From a virus, in IMG/VR virus record IMGVR_UViG_3300048835_000081, positions 1-39,203 of that record: a DNA stretch of 39,203 nt, one strand, 5' to 3'. Numbering within the stretch: the stretch's first letter is position 1; the number at the start of each line of letters is the position of its first letter. Below, one piece after another: positions 22,421 to 30,474 of the stretch. The notes under the pieces are model-generated. The model saw nothing but the letters and a program-made list of their open reading frames with translations, was not told the origin of the DNA and made no database searches. Made by a program: the position numbers and the translations under genes.

Positions 22421-22528
22421 ATGAAAAAATGCAACAACTGTACAAAGCACAATAAGTGCAAGTTCCAATACTACTTTCAGGAATTGAAAATAAACACGTG
22501 TCCTGATTTTCAGATTGCTAAAAAATAG
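22421..22528 (+). CDS. Cys-rich miniprotein, 35 aa
   Basis: Four Cys (4, 7, 13 and 27) with a His at 10, in the pattern C-x2-C-x5-C-x13-C. This could hold one zinc ion. The rest is basic and aromatic. It sits at the boundary between the island and the packed late-early genes. Function unknown; the spacing of the Cys is the main support. Confidence 0.5.
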   Translation: MKKCNNCTKHNKCKFQYYFQELKINTCPDFQIAKK

Positions 22529-22529
22529 T

Positions 22530-22537
22530 TAACTTTG
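22530..22537 (+). promoter_or_regulatory. Promoter -7 element (TAACTTTG)
   Basis: A TAnnTTTG match only 6 bases before the ATG at 22543, so the first gene would be nearly leaderless, unless transcription mainly serves the genes from 22674. The same TAACTTTG occurs before the portal gene at 26135. Confidence 0.45.
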
Positions 22538-22542
22538 TAAAA

Positions 22543-22668
22543 ATGAAACGAGTAGATAATATATTAATCTTGCAAGGCTTCGGAATAATTTCAATTAGAG
22601 AACGCCAATTTTGCGAATATCAGGTTAAGTATTATTGTCTTGATATGCCTAAATATTATTTGAACTAA
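22543..22668 (+). CDS. Hypothetical miniprotein, 41 aa
   Basis: A short ORF behind a promoter, with a hydrophobic N-terminal half (NILILQGFGIISI) and a Tyr/Cys-rich C-terminal half (CEYQVKYYCLDMPKYY). It is 5 bases before the next gene. No family recognised. Confidence 0.4.
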   Translation: MKRVDNILILQGFGIISIRERQFCEYQVKYYCLDMPKYYLN

Positions 22669-22673
22669 ACATT

Positions 22674-23066
22674 ATGAAAAAATTACAATTATCACTTATT
22701 CGCAAATGGTTTGAAATGACAAAGGCTGGAATTAAACCAGAGGATTACAGGGAAATAAATAAATATTGGTTAAAAAGATTATTTGAAGGATTTGACGAAA
22801 ACGATACGATAGAAGTAATTAATGAAATCATTGAAGAATTAAACACATTTCAAATTTCATTAAAAGATTTTAGTCTTTGGTCAGGATTAAAACCAAAACA
22901 TTTTTACTGCAATGTTATGACTTTAGGTTATCCAAAATCAACAGATTCAGAACGTATTTTAAAACTTGAACACAAAGGAATTGAAATAAGAACAGGCAAT
23001 CCAGAATGGGGTGCTGAACCTGGTAAATTGTATTTTGTTATTATGCACGGGAATATTTTTAAATAA
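22674..23066 (+). CDS. ASCH/PUA-like domain protein, 130 aa
   Basis: The start LSLIRKWFEMTKAGIKPEDYREINKYW, in which W-F-x-M-x-x-x-G-x-K-x-x-x-Y-R is the ASCH helix and loop, and the C-terminal EWGAEPGKLYFVIMHG, where family members have a similar G-x-G..EWGA.PGK pattern, mark an ASCH-like fold. Such proteins bind RNA or modified nucleotides. The GYP near 85 also fits. The role in the phage is not known. It begins behind the promoter at 22530. Confidence 0.75.
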   Translation: MKKLQLSLIRKWFEMTKAGIKPEDYREINKYWLKRLFEGFDENDTIEVINEIIEELNTFQISLKDFSLWSGLKPKHFYCNVMTLGYPKSTDSERILKLEHKGIEIRTGNPEWGAEPGKLYFVIMHGNIFK

Positions 23067-23076
23067 ACTAAACATT

Positions 23077-23316
23077 ATGGAAGCAAAAGAAAAAGCAAAG
23101 GAGTTGATTGAAAAATTCATATCAGTAAACGGAAATAGTTTTTTTGCAAAGGATTGTGCATTAATTGCTGTTGTAAATGAATATCATTCACTAAGAGAAC
23201 AGTTATTTCAATTAAGAGTTAATAAAGTAATTGAAAATGGTAAAGTTTATTTAGCATTGCTGGATAAAACACACAAAGACGAAGCAGAAGTAAAACAAGA
23301 AATTGAAAAACTGTGA
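23077..23316 (+). CDS. Hypothetical helical protein, 79 aa
   Basis: Start at ATG 23077, with the AACATT context used by the previous gene. Two helices (AKEKAKELIEKFISV and ALIAVVNEYHSLREQLFQL) and a charged C-terminus. Similar short proteins with a KEKAKELV.KF pattern are frequent in Bacteroidota phages; no function is known. It overlaps the next gene by 4 bases (GTGA). Confidence 0.65.
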   Translation: MEAKEKAKELIEKFISVNGNSFFAKDCALIAVVNEYHSLREQLFQLRVNKVIENGKVYLALLDKTHKDEAEVKQEIEKL

Positions 23317-23612
23317 TTTTAAAAACACTTAAACAATTAACCGGATATGAATTTATTCCAGAACATAAATTCCACGATAGAAGAAAATGGCGGTTCGATT
23401 ATTGCCATGTGGAAAGCAAAACGGCAATCGAGATTGAAGGCGGAGCATGGACAAGTGGAAGACACACAAGAGGAAAAGGATTTATCGGAGATATGGAAAA
23501 GTATAACATGGCAATTGTCGAGGGGTGGATTGTATTGAGATTCACTCCCGGGCAAATGAATGAAAGCAAAACATTTGAATTGATAAAAACAGTAATAAAA
23601 CAAAGATTATGA
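23313..23612 (+). CDS. VSR-like PD-(D/E)XK endonuclease, 99 aa
   Basis: Uses a GTG start overlapping the previous stop. The core matches small phage nucleases of the VSR/DUF559 kind: F-x-F-D-Y with Asp29, the strand TAIEIEGG (Glu40, Glu42), the loop W-x-S-G-R-H-T-R-G-K-G-F (about 46-57), DMEKYN (60-65) and a final GWIVLRF strand. This is an almost minimal domain. In phages it may trim or nick branched DNA before packaging, and it lies three genes upstream of the large terminase, which fits. Confidence 0.75.
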   Translation: MILKTLKQLTGYEFIPEHKFHDRRKWRFDYCHVESKTAIEIEGGAWTSGRHTRGKGFIGDMEKYNMAIVEGWIVLRFTPGQMNESKTFELIKTVIKQRL

Positions 23613-24031
23613 AAGCAAAACATTTAAGGATTGGGAATTTAGTGTTCGGAAAATATGAAGATAACAACGAAGTAGAACGGTCTGTATTGTGTAGGGTTCT
23701 TGCTCTTGACGAAACAGGCGAAATGCTTCAATACAAAATATGGGTGGAAACATTTGGTAGTAGTAATCAAGAATATTTTGATGGTTTTGAACCTATCCCA
23801 CTTACCGAAGAATGGCTTTTGAAGTTCGGTTTTGAAAAAAGTAATGATTTGGATAGTTTTTACCATTTAAGATTGATAAATGATTGGACAAAGTTGTTTT
23901 ATGATCCAAAACATGGAGTCTGTGAATTATCGGTTTCAAATCATGGTGCAATGATTAGAAAATTAAAATCCGTTCACCAACTCCAAAACCTATACTTTGC
24001 ACTTACAGGCGAAGAACTAATAATTAAATAA
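23609..24031 (+). CDS. Conserved hypothetical protein of Bacteroidota phages, 140 aa
   Basis: It has the hallmark start LRIGNLVFG, a central IPLTEEWLLKFGFEK and the end VHQLQNLYFALTGEEL. I recognise this combination from many Bacteroidota phages and prophages, without any known function. It is the last gene before the terminase, separated by one base. Confidence 0.8.
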   Translation: MKAKHLRIGNLVFGKYEDNNEVERSVLCRVLALDETGEMLQYKIWVETFGSSNQEYFDGFEPIPLTEEWLLKFGFEKSNDLDSFYHLRLINDWTKLFYDPKHGVCELSVSNHGAMIRKLKSVHQLQNLYFALTGEELIIK

Positions 24032-24032
24032 A

Positions 24033-24635
24033 ATGGCTTACTCAGGAAAAGAAAATATCCAATACACCCGCGAAGAACTTGAAGCAAAGTTAACTGGAAA
24101 AGAACGCCGTTTTTGTGAAGAATATGTGATTGATTGGAACGGTGCAAGGTCTGCAAGGGTAGCAGGATATAGCGAAAATTCAGCAAAGGAAATTGCATCT
24201 GAAAACTTAACAAAGCCTAACATAAAGCAATATATTGAAATAATCAAAAACGACATTGAAAGATTATCGGGAGTTTCAAAACTTCGCAATATTCAGGAAC
24301 TATCTAAAATAGCTTATTCAAGTGTAGAACATATTCACAATACTTGGATTGAGTTAAAAGATTGGGAACTTATTAAAGAAGATAATCCGGTTATTTTGGC
24401 GGCAATTGAAAGTATTGATACTAAAGTTGAAACACGGAAAGTCAATGTAAGTGAAGATACCGACATTGACGTTGAAGTAAAATATGTTAAGGTTAAATTC
24501 TTTTCAAAAATAGCTGCAATAACGGAGATTAATAAAATGATGGGTTATAATCAACCAGATAAAATTCAATTTTCTGGAATTGCAACACAAACACCAACTT
24601 TTATTTTCTCAGATTTGAACCCGAAAAATGAATGA
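24033..24635 (+). CDS. terS: Terminase small subunit
   Basis: 200 residues. The N-terminal half has the Terminase_2 helix-turn-helix: LTGKERRFCEEYVIDWNGARSARVAGYSENSAKEIASENL (about 20-59), followed by a helical oligomerisation segment and an acidic beta-rich C-terminal part that would bind the large subunit. It recognises phage DNA to begin packaging. The gene overlaps the large subunit by 8 bases. Confidence 0.9.
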   Translation: MAYSGKENIQYTREELEAKLTGKERRFCEEYVIDWNGARSARVAGYSENSAKEIASENLTKPNIKQYIEIIKNDIERLSGVSKLRNIQELSKIAYSSVEHIHNTWIELKDWELIKEDNPVILAAIESIDTKVETRKVNVSEDTDIDVEVKYVKVKFFSKIAAITEINKMMGYNQPDKIQFSGIATQTPTFIFSDLNPKNE

Positions 24636-25920
24636 AAATAAAATTCACATATCTAAAAAGTTCGAACCGTTATTTTCATTATTGCAAGGTAAATATCCAG
24701 AGGTTGACACGGTAATAATGACAGGTGGGCGTTATTCGTTAAAGTCTTACACCGTTTCAATATTTGCAAATACAGCCCTTAGATGGTATGACTGGAACAT
24801 TCTTTACACACGGTACACAAACTCGACAATTATAGATTCAATCAAGCCAGAAGTTAGCGACAAAATAGAGCTTTTGGGATTAGACGGAACAGTAACCGAT
24901 ACAAATACCCACATCGAACACAAAGGCAATAGGATAGCATTTAAAGGCATTAAGCCAGGGAGCAAACACCAGTCAGCAAATTTAAAATCATTATCAGGAT
25001 TCAATTGTTTCATAAATGACGAAGCAGAGGAATTACCGGACATGAAAACTTTCAAAAAGATTTTCTATTCAATTCGTCAAACCGATAAACAAAATCTATC
25101 AATATTAATACTTAACCCAACAACTAAAAACCATTGGATTTTTCAGGAATTTTTTGAAAAGAAAGGACTGGAAGGCGGTGAAAATTGTATCATTGACAAT
25201 ATAATGTACATTCATACCAGTTACTTAGATGCAACGCCTGAAATGATGCCTAAAAACATTTTACTGGATTATGAGAGATTGAAAACAGAAGACCCGAAAG
25301 AGTACGAAAATATAGTCTTAGGCGGTTGGATAACAGAACCAGAAGGCGTTTTGCTGCCAAAATCACAATTGAAATTTCAGGATTTATCAAACATACCAAA
25401 AGAATCAATTATTTTCAGGTTCTCAATATCAGACCCAGCGGACACGGGCGGCGACAAATATTCAAATCCTTTTGTTGACGTTGCTGAAATAGATGGAAGG
25501 ATAGTATGCTTTGTAAAAGACGTTATACATTCAACCGATGGAATAGAAGCAAATGCTGAACGCGTTACTGTAAAATCAATTGAACACGGTATTGAAGCGT
25601 TTTTTATTGAGAACAATGGCGTTGGTTTAGCGGCTGCATTATTGATTAAAAACAAGCTACCAAAAAACGTAACTTATGCCCCTTTTCATAGTTCGATTAA
25701 AAAGGAAACACGAATAATTAGCCATTATGAATTTGTTAAAAAGTTCTTTGTTTTCGATATAAACTACAAATCAAATCCAGAGTATTATAATTTTATCAAT
25801 GATTTGACTAATTACATGAAAGACGGTGATAATAAACACCGGATGGATGCAATAGACGTTATATGTTCGGCTGCAAATATCGTTAAACTTAAATATCACA
25901 AAGTTATTTTTGGTCAATAA
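24628..25920 (+). CDS. terL: Terminase large subunit
   Basis: 430 residues, Terminase_3/PBSX-like. ATPase: Walker A GGRYSLKS (33-40), Walker B with Asp131-Glu132 in FINDEAEEL, and the coupling ILNPTT segment. The nuclease domain begins with SDPADTGGDKYSNP (Asp269), continues through the IENNGVG strand and ends with HRMDAIDVICSAAN. It powers DNA into the capsid and cuts it. The family suggests pac-type headful packaging, which would give circularly permuted DNA and explain the circular contig; this is inference. Confidence 0.95.
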   Translation: MNENKIHISKKFEPLFSLLQGKYPEVDTVIMTGGRYSLKSYTVSIFANTALRWYDWNILYTRYTNSTIIDSIKPEVSDKIELLGLDGTVTDTNTHIEHKGNRIAFKGIKPGSKHQSANLKSLSGFNCFINDEAEELPDMKTFKKIFYSIRQTDKQNLSILILNPTTKNHWIFQEFFEKKGLEGGENCIIDNIMYIHTSYLDATPEMMPKNILLDYERLKTEDPKEYENIVLGGWITEPEGVLLPKSQLKFQDLSNIPKESIIFRFSISDPADTGGDKYSNPFVDVAEIDGRIVCFVKDVIHSTDGIEANAERVTVKSIEHGIEAFFIENNGVGLAAALLIKNKLPKNVTYAPFHSSIKKETRIISHYEFVKKFFVFDINYKSNPEYYNFINDLTNYMKDGDNKHRMDAIDVICSAANIVKLKYHKVIFGQ

Positions 25921-25926
25921 AATTTA

Positions 25927-25934
25927 TATATTTG
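25927..25934 (+). promoter_or_regulatory. Promoter -7 element after terL (TATATTTG)
   Basis: A perfect TAnnTTTG, 6 bases after the terL stop. The next gene is over 200 bases away and a terminator stands in between, so this promoter would make a very short RNA. Confidence 0.5.
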
Positions 25935-25940
25935 TAATGA

Positions 25941-26006
25941 GTTGATTTTGTTCATGGCTTTTAGAGTTGTTTTTTTACCCGCTTGGATTGTCTGAGCGGG
26001 TTCTTT
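25941..26006 (+). ncRNA. Candidate short RNA between promoter and terminator
   Basis: From the expected start about 7 bases after TATATTTG to the T-run after the terminator, a transcript of about 65 bases would form. It holds no ORF of useful size. It may be a real small RNA, or just terL read-through control. Confidence 0.35.
25977..26006 (+). terminator. Rho-independent terminator after terL
   Basis: ACCCGCT (25977-25983) and AGCGGGT (25995-26001) form a perfect 7-bp stem with an 11-base loop, followed by TCTTTA. It separates the terminase from the head operon. Confidence 0.75.
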
Positions 26007-26104
26007 ATTATATATATACTCTATTGTCTTATTTCACCACCGTACAAATCTAAATTTAGGCATAAAAATAATTAGTTTAAAATTTCCATTAATTAAAAAA
26101 TAAT

Positions 26105-26119
26105 ATAGATACAATCTAT
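26105..26119. promoter_or_regulatory. Palindrome ATAGAT-ACA-ATCTAT upstream of the portal promoter
   Basis: A 6-bp perfect inverted repeat with a 3-base spacer, ending 15 bases before the -7 element at 26135. That is where a -33 element would lie, and none of the TTTG type is visible, so it may be a site for a phage late activator. Confidence 0.45.
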
Positions 26120-26134
26120 TAAATAAATTTTAAC

Positions 26135-26142
26135 TAACTTTG
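26135..26142 (+). promoter_or_regulatory. Late (head operon) promoter -7 element (TAACTTTG)
   Basis: A TAnnTTTG match 17 bases before the portal GTG, in an otherwise geneless 238-base gap. Confidence 0.5.
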
Positions 26143-26158
26143 TGAAAAATTTAATAGA

Positions 26159-27412
26159 GTGAATATATTAAATTGGTTCGGTAAAAAAGGACTTGACGTT
26201 TACGAATATAATGAAGATTACAATATCAAAAATATTGGCAATCTGGTTGTGCCTGAAAAAATAACCGCCAAAAACGCTTATATACTTGCAAACTCAGTAC
26301 CAGAGTTATATTTTCCTGTTGATTTTTATGCTGATAGGATTTCAAAACTTAGATTTATTATTGCTAACAAATCAGGACGTGAAGTTGCAAGCTCTGAACT
26401 AAACCGCTTAATAAGCGATGAAATAAATCCTCTGTATTCATTTTCAGATTTGATTTATAACTATGTTTTTAGTTTATTATCGGATGGAAATGCAATAAAC
26501 TATTTAACAATCCCATCAATTTACAAAACAGTTTCGCCAAACACTGTGCAAAGGTGGGACGTATTGCAGCCGAATTTGGTAGATATTAGCGAAAATACAA
26601 ATCTAAATACGCTAACAATATCAAACCTGAATGAAGCTATTAAACGAGCATATTATTTACAGGGCAGCGGATTAAGACAGGAGTTAGAACCGGAAAGATT
26701 AATAATTCATAACTCAGGACTAAGGAAAAGAAACAATTCAATTGTTTTATCTGAATCTTTACTATGGAAAGCTAATAAGTCAATTGATACTTTATTGTCT
26801 GTTTATTCAGCTCGTTATAACGTTTATGCAAATAACGGTGCAGCCGGATATTTGGCACATAAAGCAACGTCAAACACAAACAGCGATTTGGAGTCTGTAA
26901 TTTCAGGCGCAAACAAAAGGGAACAAATTTTAGCTGATATAAACCAAAGGAACGGGATAACAGGAAGACGAAACTTATGGGGAATTTCAGGCGTTCCAAT
27001 TGAGTTTGTAAAAACACTTGCAACAATTAGTGAGTTGATGCCATTTGAAGAGGTTTTGGACGATGCAATAAAAATTGCTTCTGTATTTCAAATCCCGCCT
27101 GTTTTAGTTCCACGAAAAGACCAATCAACTTACGACAATCAACAGGGAGCTGAAAAAAACGTCTGGGAAAATGGACTTTTATCAATGGCTGGCACTGTTT
27201 GTCAAAACCTGACTAAAATGTTTGGCATTACAAACGGCAATAAGATTTGGTTTGATAGTTCAAATGTTTCGGCTTTAACTCAAAACAAATCAGAGAATGA
27301 AGATTTTATTACAAAAAGGTTGGCAAATATTGAGAAATTAAAACAATTAAATCCAGAAATTGACATAACAGAAATGATTAACGAAATTTCAAACGAATAT
27401 GGAAAAGGATAA
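26159..27412 (+). CDS. Portal protein (HK97-type)
   Basis: 417 residues from a GTG start. Characteristic portal features: an N-terminal WFGKKGL segment, the PVDFYADRISKL core, the long helical crown region, and the IPPVLVPRKDQSTYDNQQGAEKNVWENGL motif (residues about 318-345) typical of the phage portal family. It forms the dodecameric DNA entry ring. It overlaps the protease gene by 14 bases, the classic portal-protease-capsid order. Confidence 0.9.
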   Translation: MNILNWFGKKGLDVYEYNEDYNIKNIGNLVVPEKITAKNAYILANSVPELYFPVDFYADRISKLRFIIANKSGREVASSELNRLISDEINPLYSFSDLIYNYVFSLLSDGNAINYLTIPSIYKTVSPNTVQRWDVLQPNLVDISENTNLNTLTISNLNEAIKRAYYLQGSGLRQELEPERLIIHNSGLRKRNNSIVLSESLLWKANKSIDTLLSVYSARYNVYANNGAAGYLAHKATSNTNSDLESVISGANKREQILADINQRNGITGRRNLWGISGVPIEFVKTLATISELMPFEEVLDDAIKIASVFQIPPVLVPRKDQSTYDNQQGAEKNVWENGLLSMAGTVCQNLTKMFGITNGNKIWFDSSNVSALTQNKSENEDFITKRLANIEKLKQLNPEIDITEMINEISNEYGKG

Positions 27413-27992
27413 AAAAAACGATAAACAGGTTTGTAGGGCTTTGATTAGTCCGGTAGCAGATGGGACAGATTGGGACTTTGAAGCCGTCGCAGTTCCAACT
27501 GAAAATAAACAGCTTCGTTATTCATGGATTAATGAAGAATATTATTATCAGGTACTCAGGACTGCAAAAGAAAATATAAAAACTGATAGGATGGATTCAG
27601 GATTGCCATTGTTTGACAACCACCCATATGACCAATCAGCCGTTAATATTTTAGGCATTACAGTTGGATATGAATTTACTGATTCAGGAATTGTGATGCG
27701 GGTTAAATATGGTTCGCGGGCAGACGATGAATTAAAATCAGATATTGCCAATAAAATTATAAAAACCGTTTCGATTGAGGGTTCAATATTAAACCAGACA
27801 ATTGAAAGGAAACAAGGCGAAGTTCCTATTTATTATGCTGATTTATGGGAGCCGGATAGTTTATCATTTGCGCCTGTTCCTCAGGACATAAGCGCACAAA
27901 TTGAAGTTAAAAGGGCGTTGGCAACTCAGATTGAGAAAACCAAACAGCCTGAAAGCGATAGTTTTATTAATAGTTTAATTAAAAAGTTTTAA
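27399..27992 (+). CDS. Prohead protease (HK97 family, U35-like)
   Basis: 197 residues. The expected His is in LPLFDNHPYDQ (His75) and the nucleophile Ser is in IIKTVSIEGSI (Ser125), with the beta-strand layout of herpesvirus-like prohead proteases (LGITVGYEF, GIVMRVKYG). The C-terminal 40 residues are charged and may be scaffold. It would cut the N-terminal delta domain from the capsid protein encoded immediately downstream. Confidence 0.85.
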   Translation: MEKDKKNDKQVCRALISPVADGTDWDFEAVAVPTENKQLRYSWINEEYYYQVLRTAKENIKTDRMDSGLPLFDNHPYDQSAVNILGITVGYEFTDSGIVMRVKYGSRADDELKSDIANKIIKTVSIEGSILNQTIERKQGEVPIYYADLWEPDSLSFAPVPQDISAQIEVKRALATQIEKTKQPESDSFINSLIKKF

Positions 27993-27993
27993 A

Positions 27994-29232
27994 ATGAAAA
28001 AAGAAGATTTTCTTAAGATTGTAAGGTCAAAATCTACAAAAGACCTAACAGAACAGGAACTTTCTTTTTTGGGTTCGATTGGTGAAGCGGTCGAAGGAGC
28101 TTTTCAGGCTGATTCAGTGACCCGAAAGAAAGAGATTGAAGACCTGACAGGAATGTTGGGAACTTTTGATAATGGCGAAAGTGCCGCAAAAGTTATCCGG
28201 TCATTGGCTGCAAAAGTTGATGAAATTGAAGCAAGGGCAAAACGCGGATTCAGCAACGAAGAAAAGTACAAACTTCGTACTTTACTTGAAGGCAAAAAAG
28301 ATGAGATTCAGCGTGCAATGAAAGGTGGCGCACCGTGGGAAATTGAATTTAAAGCTAAAAGAGCTGCCAGTGCTTTAATGACAACTGCAACTGTTTTATC
28401 AGGCGCAAGTGCTGTAAATACTACAAACCTGTTTGATGACATGGATATTGCAGTTTTCCGCTATCCTGCAAATTTCATTATTGACGTTATCGGTGGCGTT
28501 CAGGTTTCAAAAGTTCCTCAGACTTGGCAATGGAAAGAGGAAGGAACAGCAGGTGATGGAGTTCCTACTGTTGTAAGTGAAGGCGCAGCTAAGCCATTAG
28601 TTGATAAAAAATTCATCTGGAAATATGCAACACGCAAAAAGTTTGCAGGACGTGTTGAAATGACCGAAGAAGTTGAAATTGACTTTGAACAGCTTGTAAT
28701 GGATATTACAGCAATGTTTGAAAGGGACGTTATAATCGCTTGGCAAGATTCAGTCTTGGCTGAGATTATCGCATGGGTTCCTGCCTACACAGCAACAGCT
28801 TTGGACGGTACAATAGTTAATCCAACAGTTTACAGTTGCATTGGAGCTTTGAAATTAGCAGTTCAGGTACAGAACTATGAGCCAGACGTTGTATTTTTAA
28901 ATCCGGGTGATGCAGCCGAAGCAATTTATTTGCAGGACAATAGCGGCAATCAGCAGTTTATTCCGGCTGAATTACAGTATGGCGGTTTGCGCCCGATTGT
29001 ATCAAACAAAATTACTGCCGGAACATTGATTGTTGGTTCAAGTCGTTTGATTCAGGAGAAACACTCTAATTTCATTTTACGCAAAGGCGTTCACGGCGAC
29101 CAATTCATCGAAAATGAAAGCACTATTGTTGGTGAAGTTTTCAGTAACTTGAAACTTGCAACTGAATACAAAAAAGGTTGGTGCCAGGGAAGTATTGCAG
29201 TTTTAAAAGCTGCTTTACAGAAAGGAGTTTAA
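27994..29232 (+). CDS. Major capsid protein (HK97 fold, with N-terminal delta domain)
   Basis: 412 residues. The first about 120 form a charged helical scaffold domain (EDLTGMLGTF, AAKVDEIEARAKRGF). The cut site probably lies near KAKRAASALMTTATV. The rest shows HK97 features: VSKVPQTWQWKEEG, the FAGRVEMTEEVEIDFEQL spine-helix region, a P-domain and a C-terminal strand with GWCQGSIAVLKA. It follows the protease by one base. No separate scaffold gene is present, as expected with a delta domain. Confidence 0.92.
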   Translation: MKKEDFLKIVRSKSTKDLTEQELSFLGSIGEAVEGAFQADSVTRKKEIEDLTGMLGTFDNGESAAKVIRSLAAKVDEIEARAKRGFSNEEKYKLRTLLEGKKDEIQRAMKGGAPWEIEFKAKRAASALMTTATVLSGASAVNTTNLFDDMDIAVFRYPANFIIDVIGGVQVSKVPQTWQWKEEGTAGDGVPTVVSEGAAKPLVDKKFIWKYATRKKFAGRVEMTEEVEIDFEQLVMDITAMFERDVIIAWQDSVLAEIIAWVPAYTATALDGTIVNPTVYSCIGALKLAVQVQNYEPDVVFLNPGDAAEAIYLQDNSGNQQFIPAELQYGGLRPIVSNKITAGTLIVGSSRLIQEKHSNFILRKGVHGDQFIENESTIVGEVFSNLKLATEYKKGWCQGSIAVLKAALQKGV

Positions 29233-29235
29233 TTT

Positions 29236-29415
29236 ATGGCTAAGGCAATAAATACAAAGACATTGGTTAATGTAGCTAAGCCGGATTTATCCGGTTTGGT
29301 TACAATCATTGCAACAGGAAAAGCAGTATCAATGAAAAAAGATACTGAGCATAAAGTTACAATGACATTAGCTGAAACTTTGGTAAATAAAGGTTTTGCA
29401 ACATTTAAAAAGTAA
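29236..29415 (+). CDS. Hypothetical protein after the capsid gene, 59 aa
   Basis: A basic, beta-rich small protein (a KTLVNVAKPDLSGLVTIIATG start, then KVTMTLAETLVNKGFATFKK). Such short proteins often follow the capsid gene in Bacteroidota phages. It could be a head decoration or capsid-stabilising protein; no motif decides this. Confidence 0.65.
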   Translation: MAKAINTKTLVNVAKPDLSGLVTIIATGKAVSMKKDTEHKVTMTLAETLVNKGFATFKK

Positions 29416-29419
29416 AATA

Positions 29420-29863
29420 ATGAAAAAACTATTTTTGATTTTATTGATTGTTTCGTTTGCTATCATGGCGAATGCTCAATCTAATCCGGCTGTTGTAACA
29501 CCGGATGCAACAATTACAGACGCCTACTACAAAGTGGCTATTCTGGACACTCTGACAGATGCCGATAACGATAACTTTGTTTTTCGTTTGAAGACTTCTA
29601 AAGTGATGGATATTAATATAAAGCTTTACACTGATTTTGTTTCCGGTTCGTCAAGTGGCACGCTGATAGCGGCGGGTTCAATTGACGGGGTAACTTATGC
29701 AAATATTGATACTATTACAATCGCCTCTGTTACTGCAGATGCAATGGATACCGAAGTAATTACACTGAATGACTATAATTACCCGTATCTGAAAGTAACT
29801 ATGGCACAAACAGGAACGGCAGTAACTGTTCCAAAAGTCTGGATTTACGGAAAGTTTAATTAA
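29420..29863 (+). CDS. Signal-peptide-bearing protein in the head module, 147 aa
   Basis: Start ATG 29420 gives MKKLFLILLIVSFAIMANAQ, a textbook signal peptide with a Gln at +1. The mature part is a beta-sandwich-like domain rich in Thr, Asp and Val (FVFRLKTSKVMDINIKL, SGTLIAAGSIDG). The family of such domains in phages decorates heads or tail tubes. An export signal on a gene between the capsid and the connector is unusual, since heads assemble in the cytoplasm. Confidence 0.7.
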   Translation: MKKLFLILLIVSFAIMANAQSNPAVVTPDATITDAYYKVAILDTLTDADNDNFVFRLKTSKVMDINIKLYTDFVSGSSSGTLIAAGSIDGVTYANIDTITIASVTADAMDTEVITLNDYNYPYLKVTMAQTGTAVTVPKVWIYGKFN

Positions 29864-29877
29864 AAATATCCCGTCAA

Positions 29878-30474
29878 ATGGCTTTAATAGATTCAACATA
29901 TTTCAAAGGTGATATTCTTTTAACGAACAAGACTAATTTAGCAACTGACATTTCAGAAGCGATTGCGCGTTACGAAAAGGAAATATTGATTTCTCTTTTG
30001 GGTTACAAACTTTATAAATTAATGATTGCAAACCCAACAGTAGAGCCTTATAAATCACTTATTGAAGGTGCTGAATTTGAATTGACATTTGACGGGATTA
30101 CTCAATTGCAAAAGTGGAACGGATTAAAGAACACCGATAAGGAAAGTTTAATTTCGTACTATGTTTATTATAAATATCAGGAACTAAACTTTATAAAACC
30201 TTCGGGAATTGGAACGGTAAAACCAAAGGCTGAAAATTCAGAGCTTGCAACTCCGGTATGGAAAATGGTAAACGCCTGGAATAATATGATTAACTTATAT
30301 GGATTGATTCCAAACAGTTGGTTTATTACTTCTTGTGTTTCGATTATTCAACCGGATGGAAGCGCAATTTATGACAATATGCCGAGTGCGTTTAATTACA
30401 TGAATGCAAATATTGATTTGTTTCCTGATTGGATTTTCACACCATTGCGCCCGATTAACCCATTTATGATATGA
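29878..30474 (+). CDS. Head-tail connector/adaptor-like protein
   Basis: 198 residues. The helical start (ALIDSTYFKGDILLTNKT, then ATDISEAIARYEKEILISLLGYKLY) resembles the gp6/DUF6712-type adaptor found at this locus in Bacteroidota phages. The aromatic-rich C-terminal half is less typical. It overlaps the next gene by 4 bases. Order after portal, protease and capsid supports an adaptor role. Confidence 0.7.
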   Translation: MALIDSTYFKGDILLTNKTNLATDISEAIARYEKEILISLLGYKLYKLMIANPTVEPYKSLIEGAEFELTFDGITQLQKWNGLKNTDKESLISYYVYYKYQELNFIKPSGIGTVKPKAENSELATPVWKMVNAWNNMINLYGLIPNSWFITSCVSIIQPDGSAIYDNMPSAFNYMNANIDLFPDWIFTPLRPINPFMI

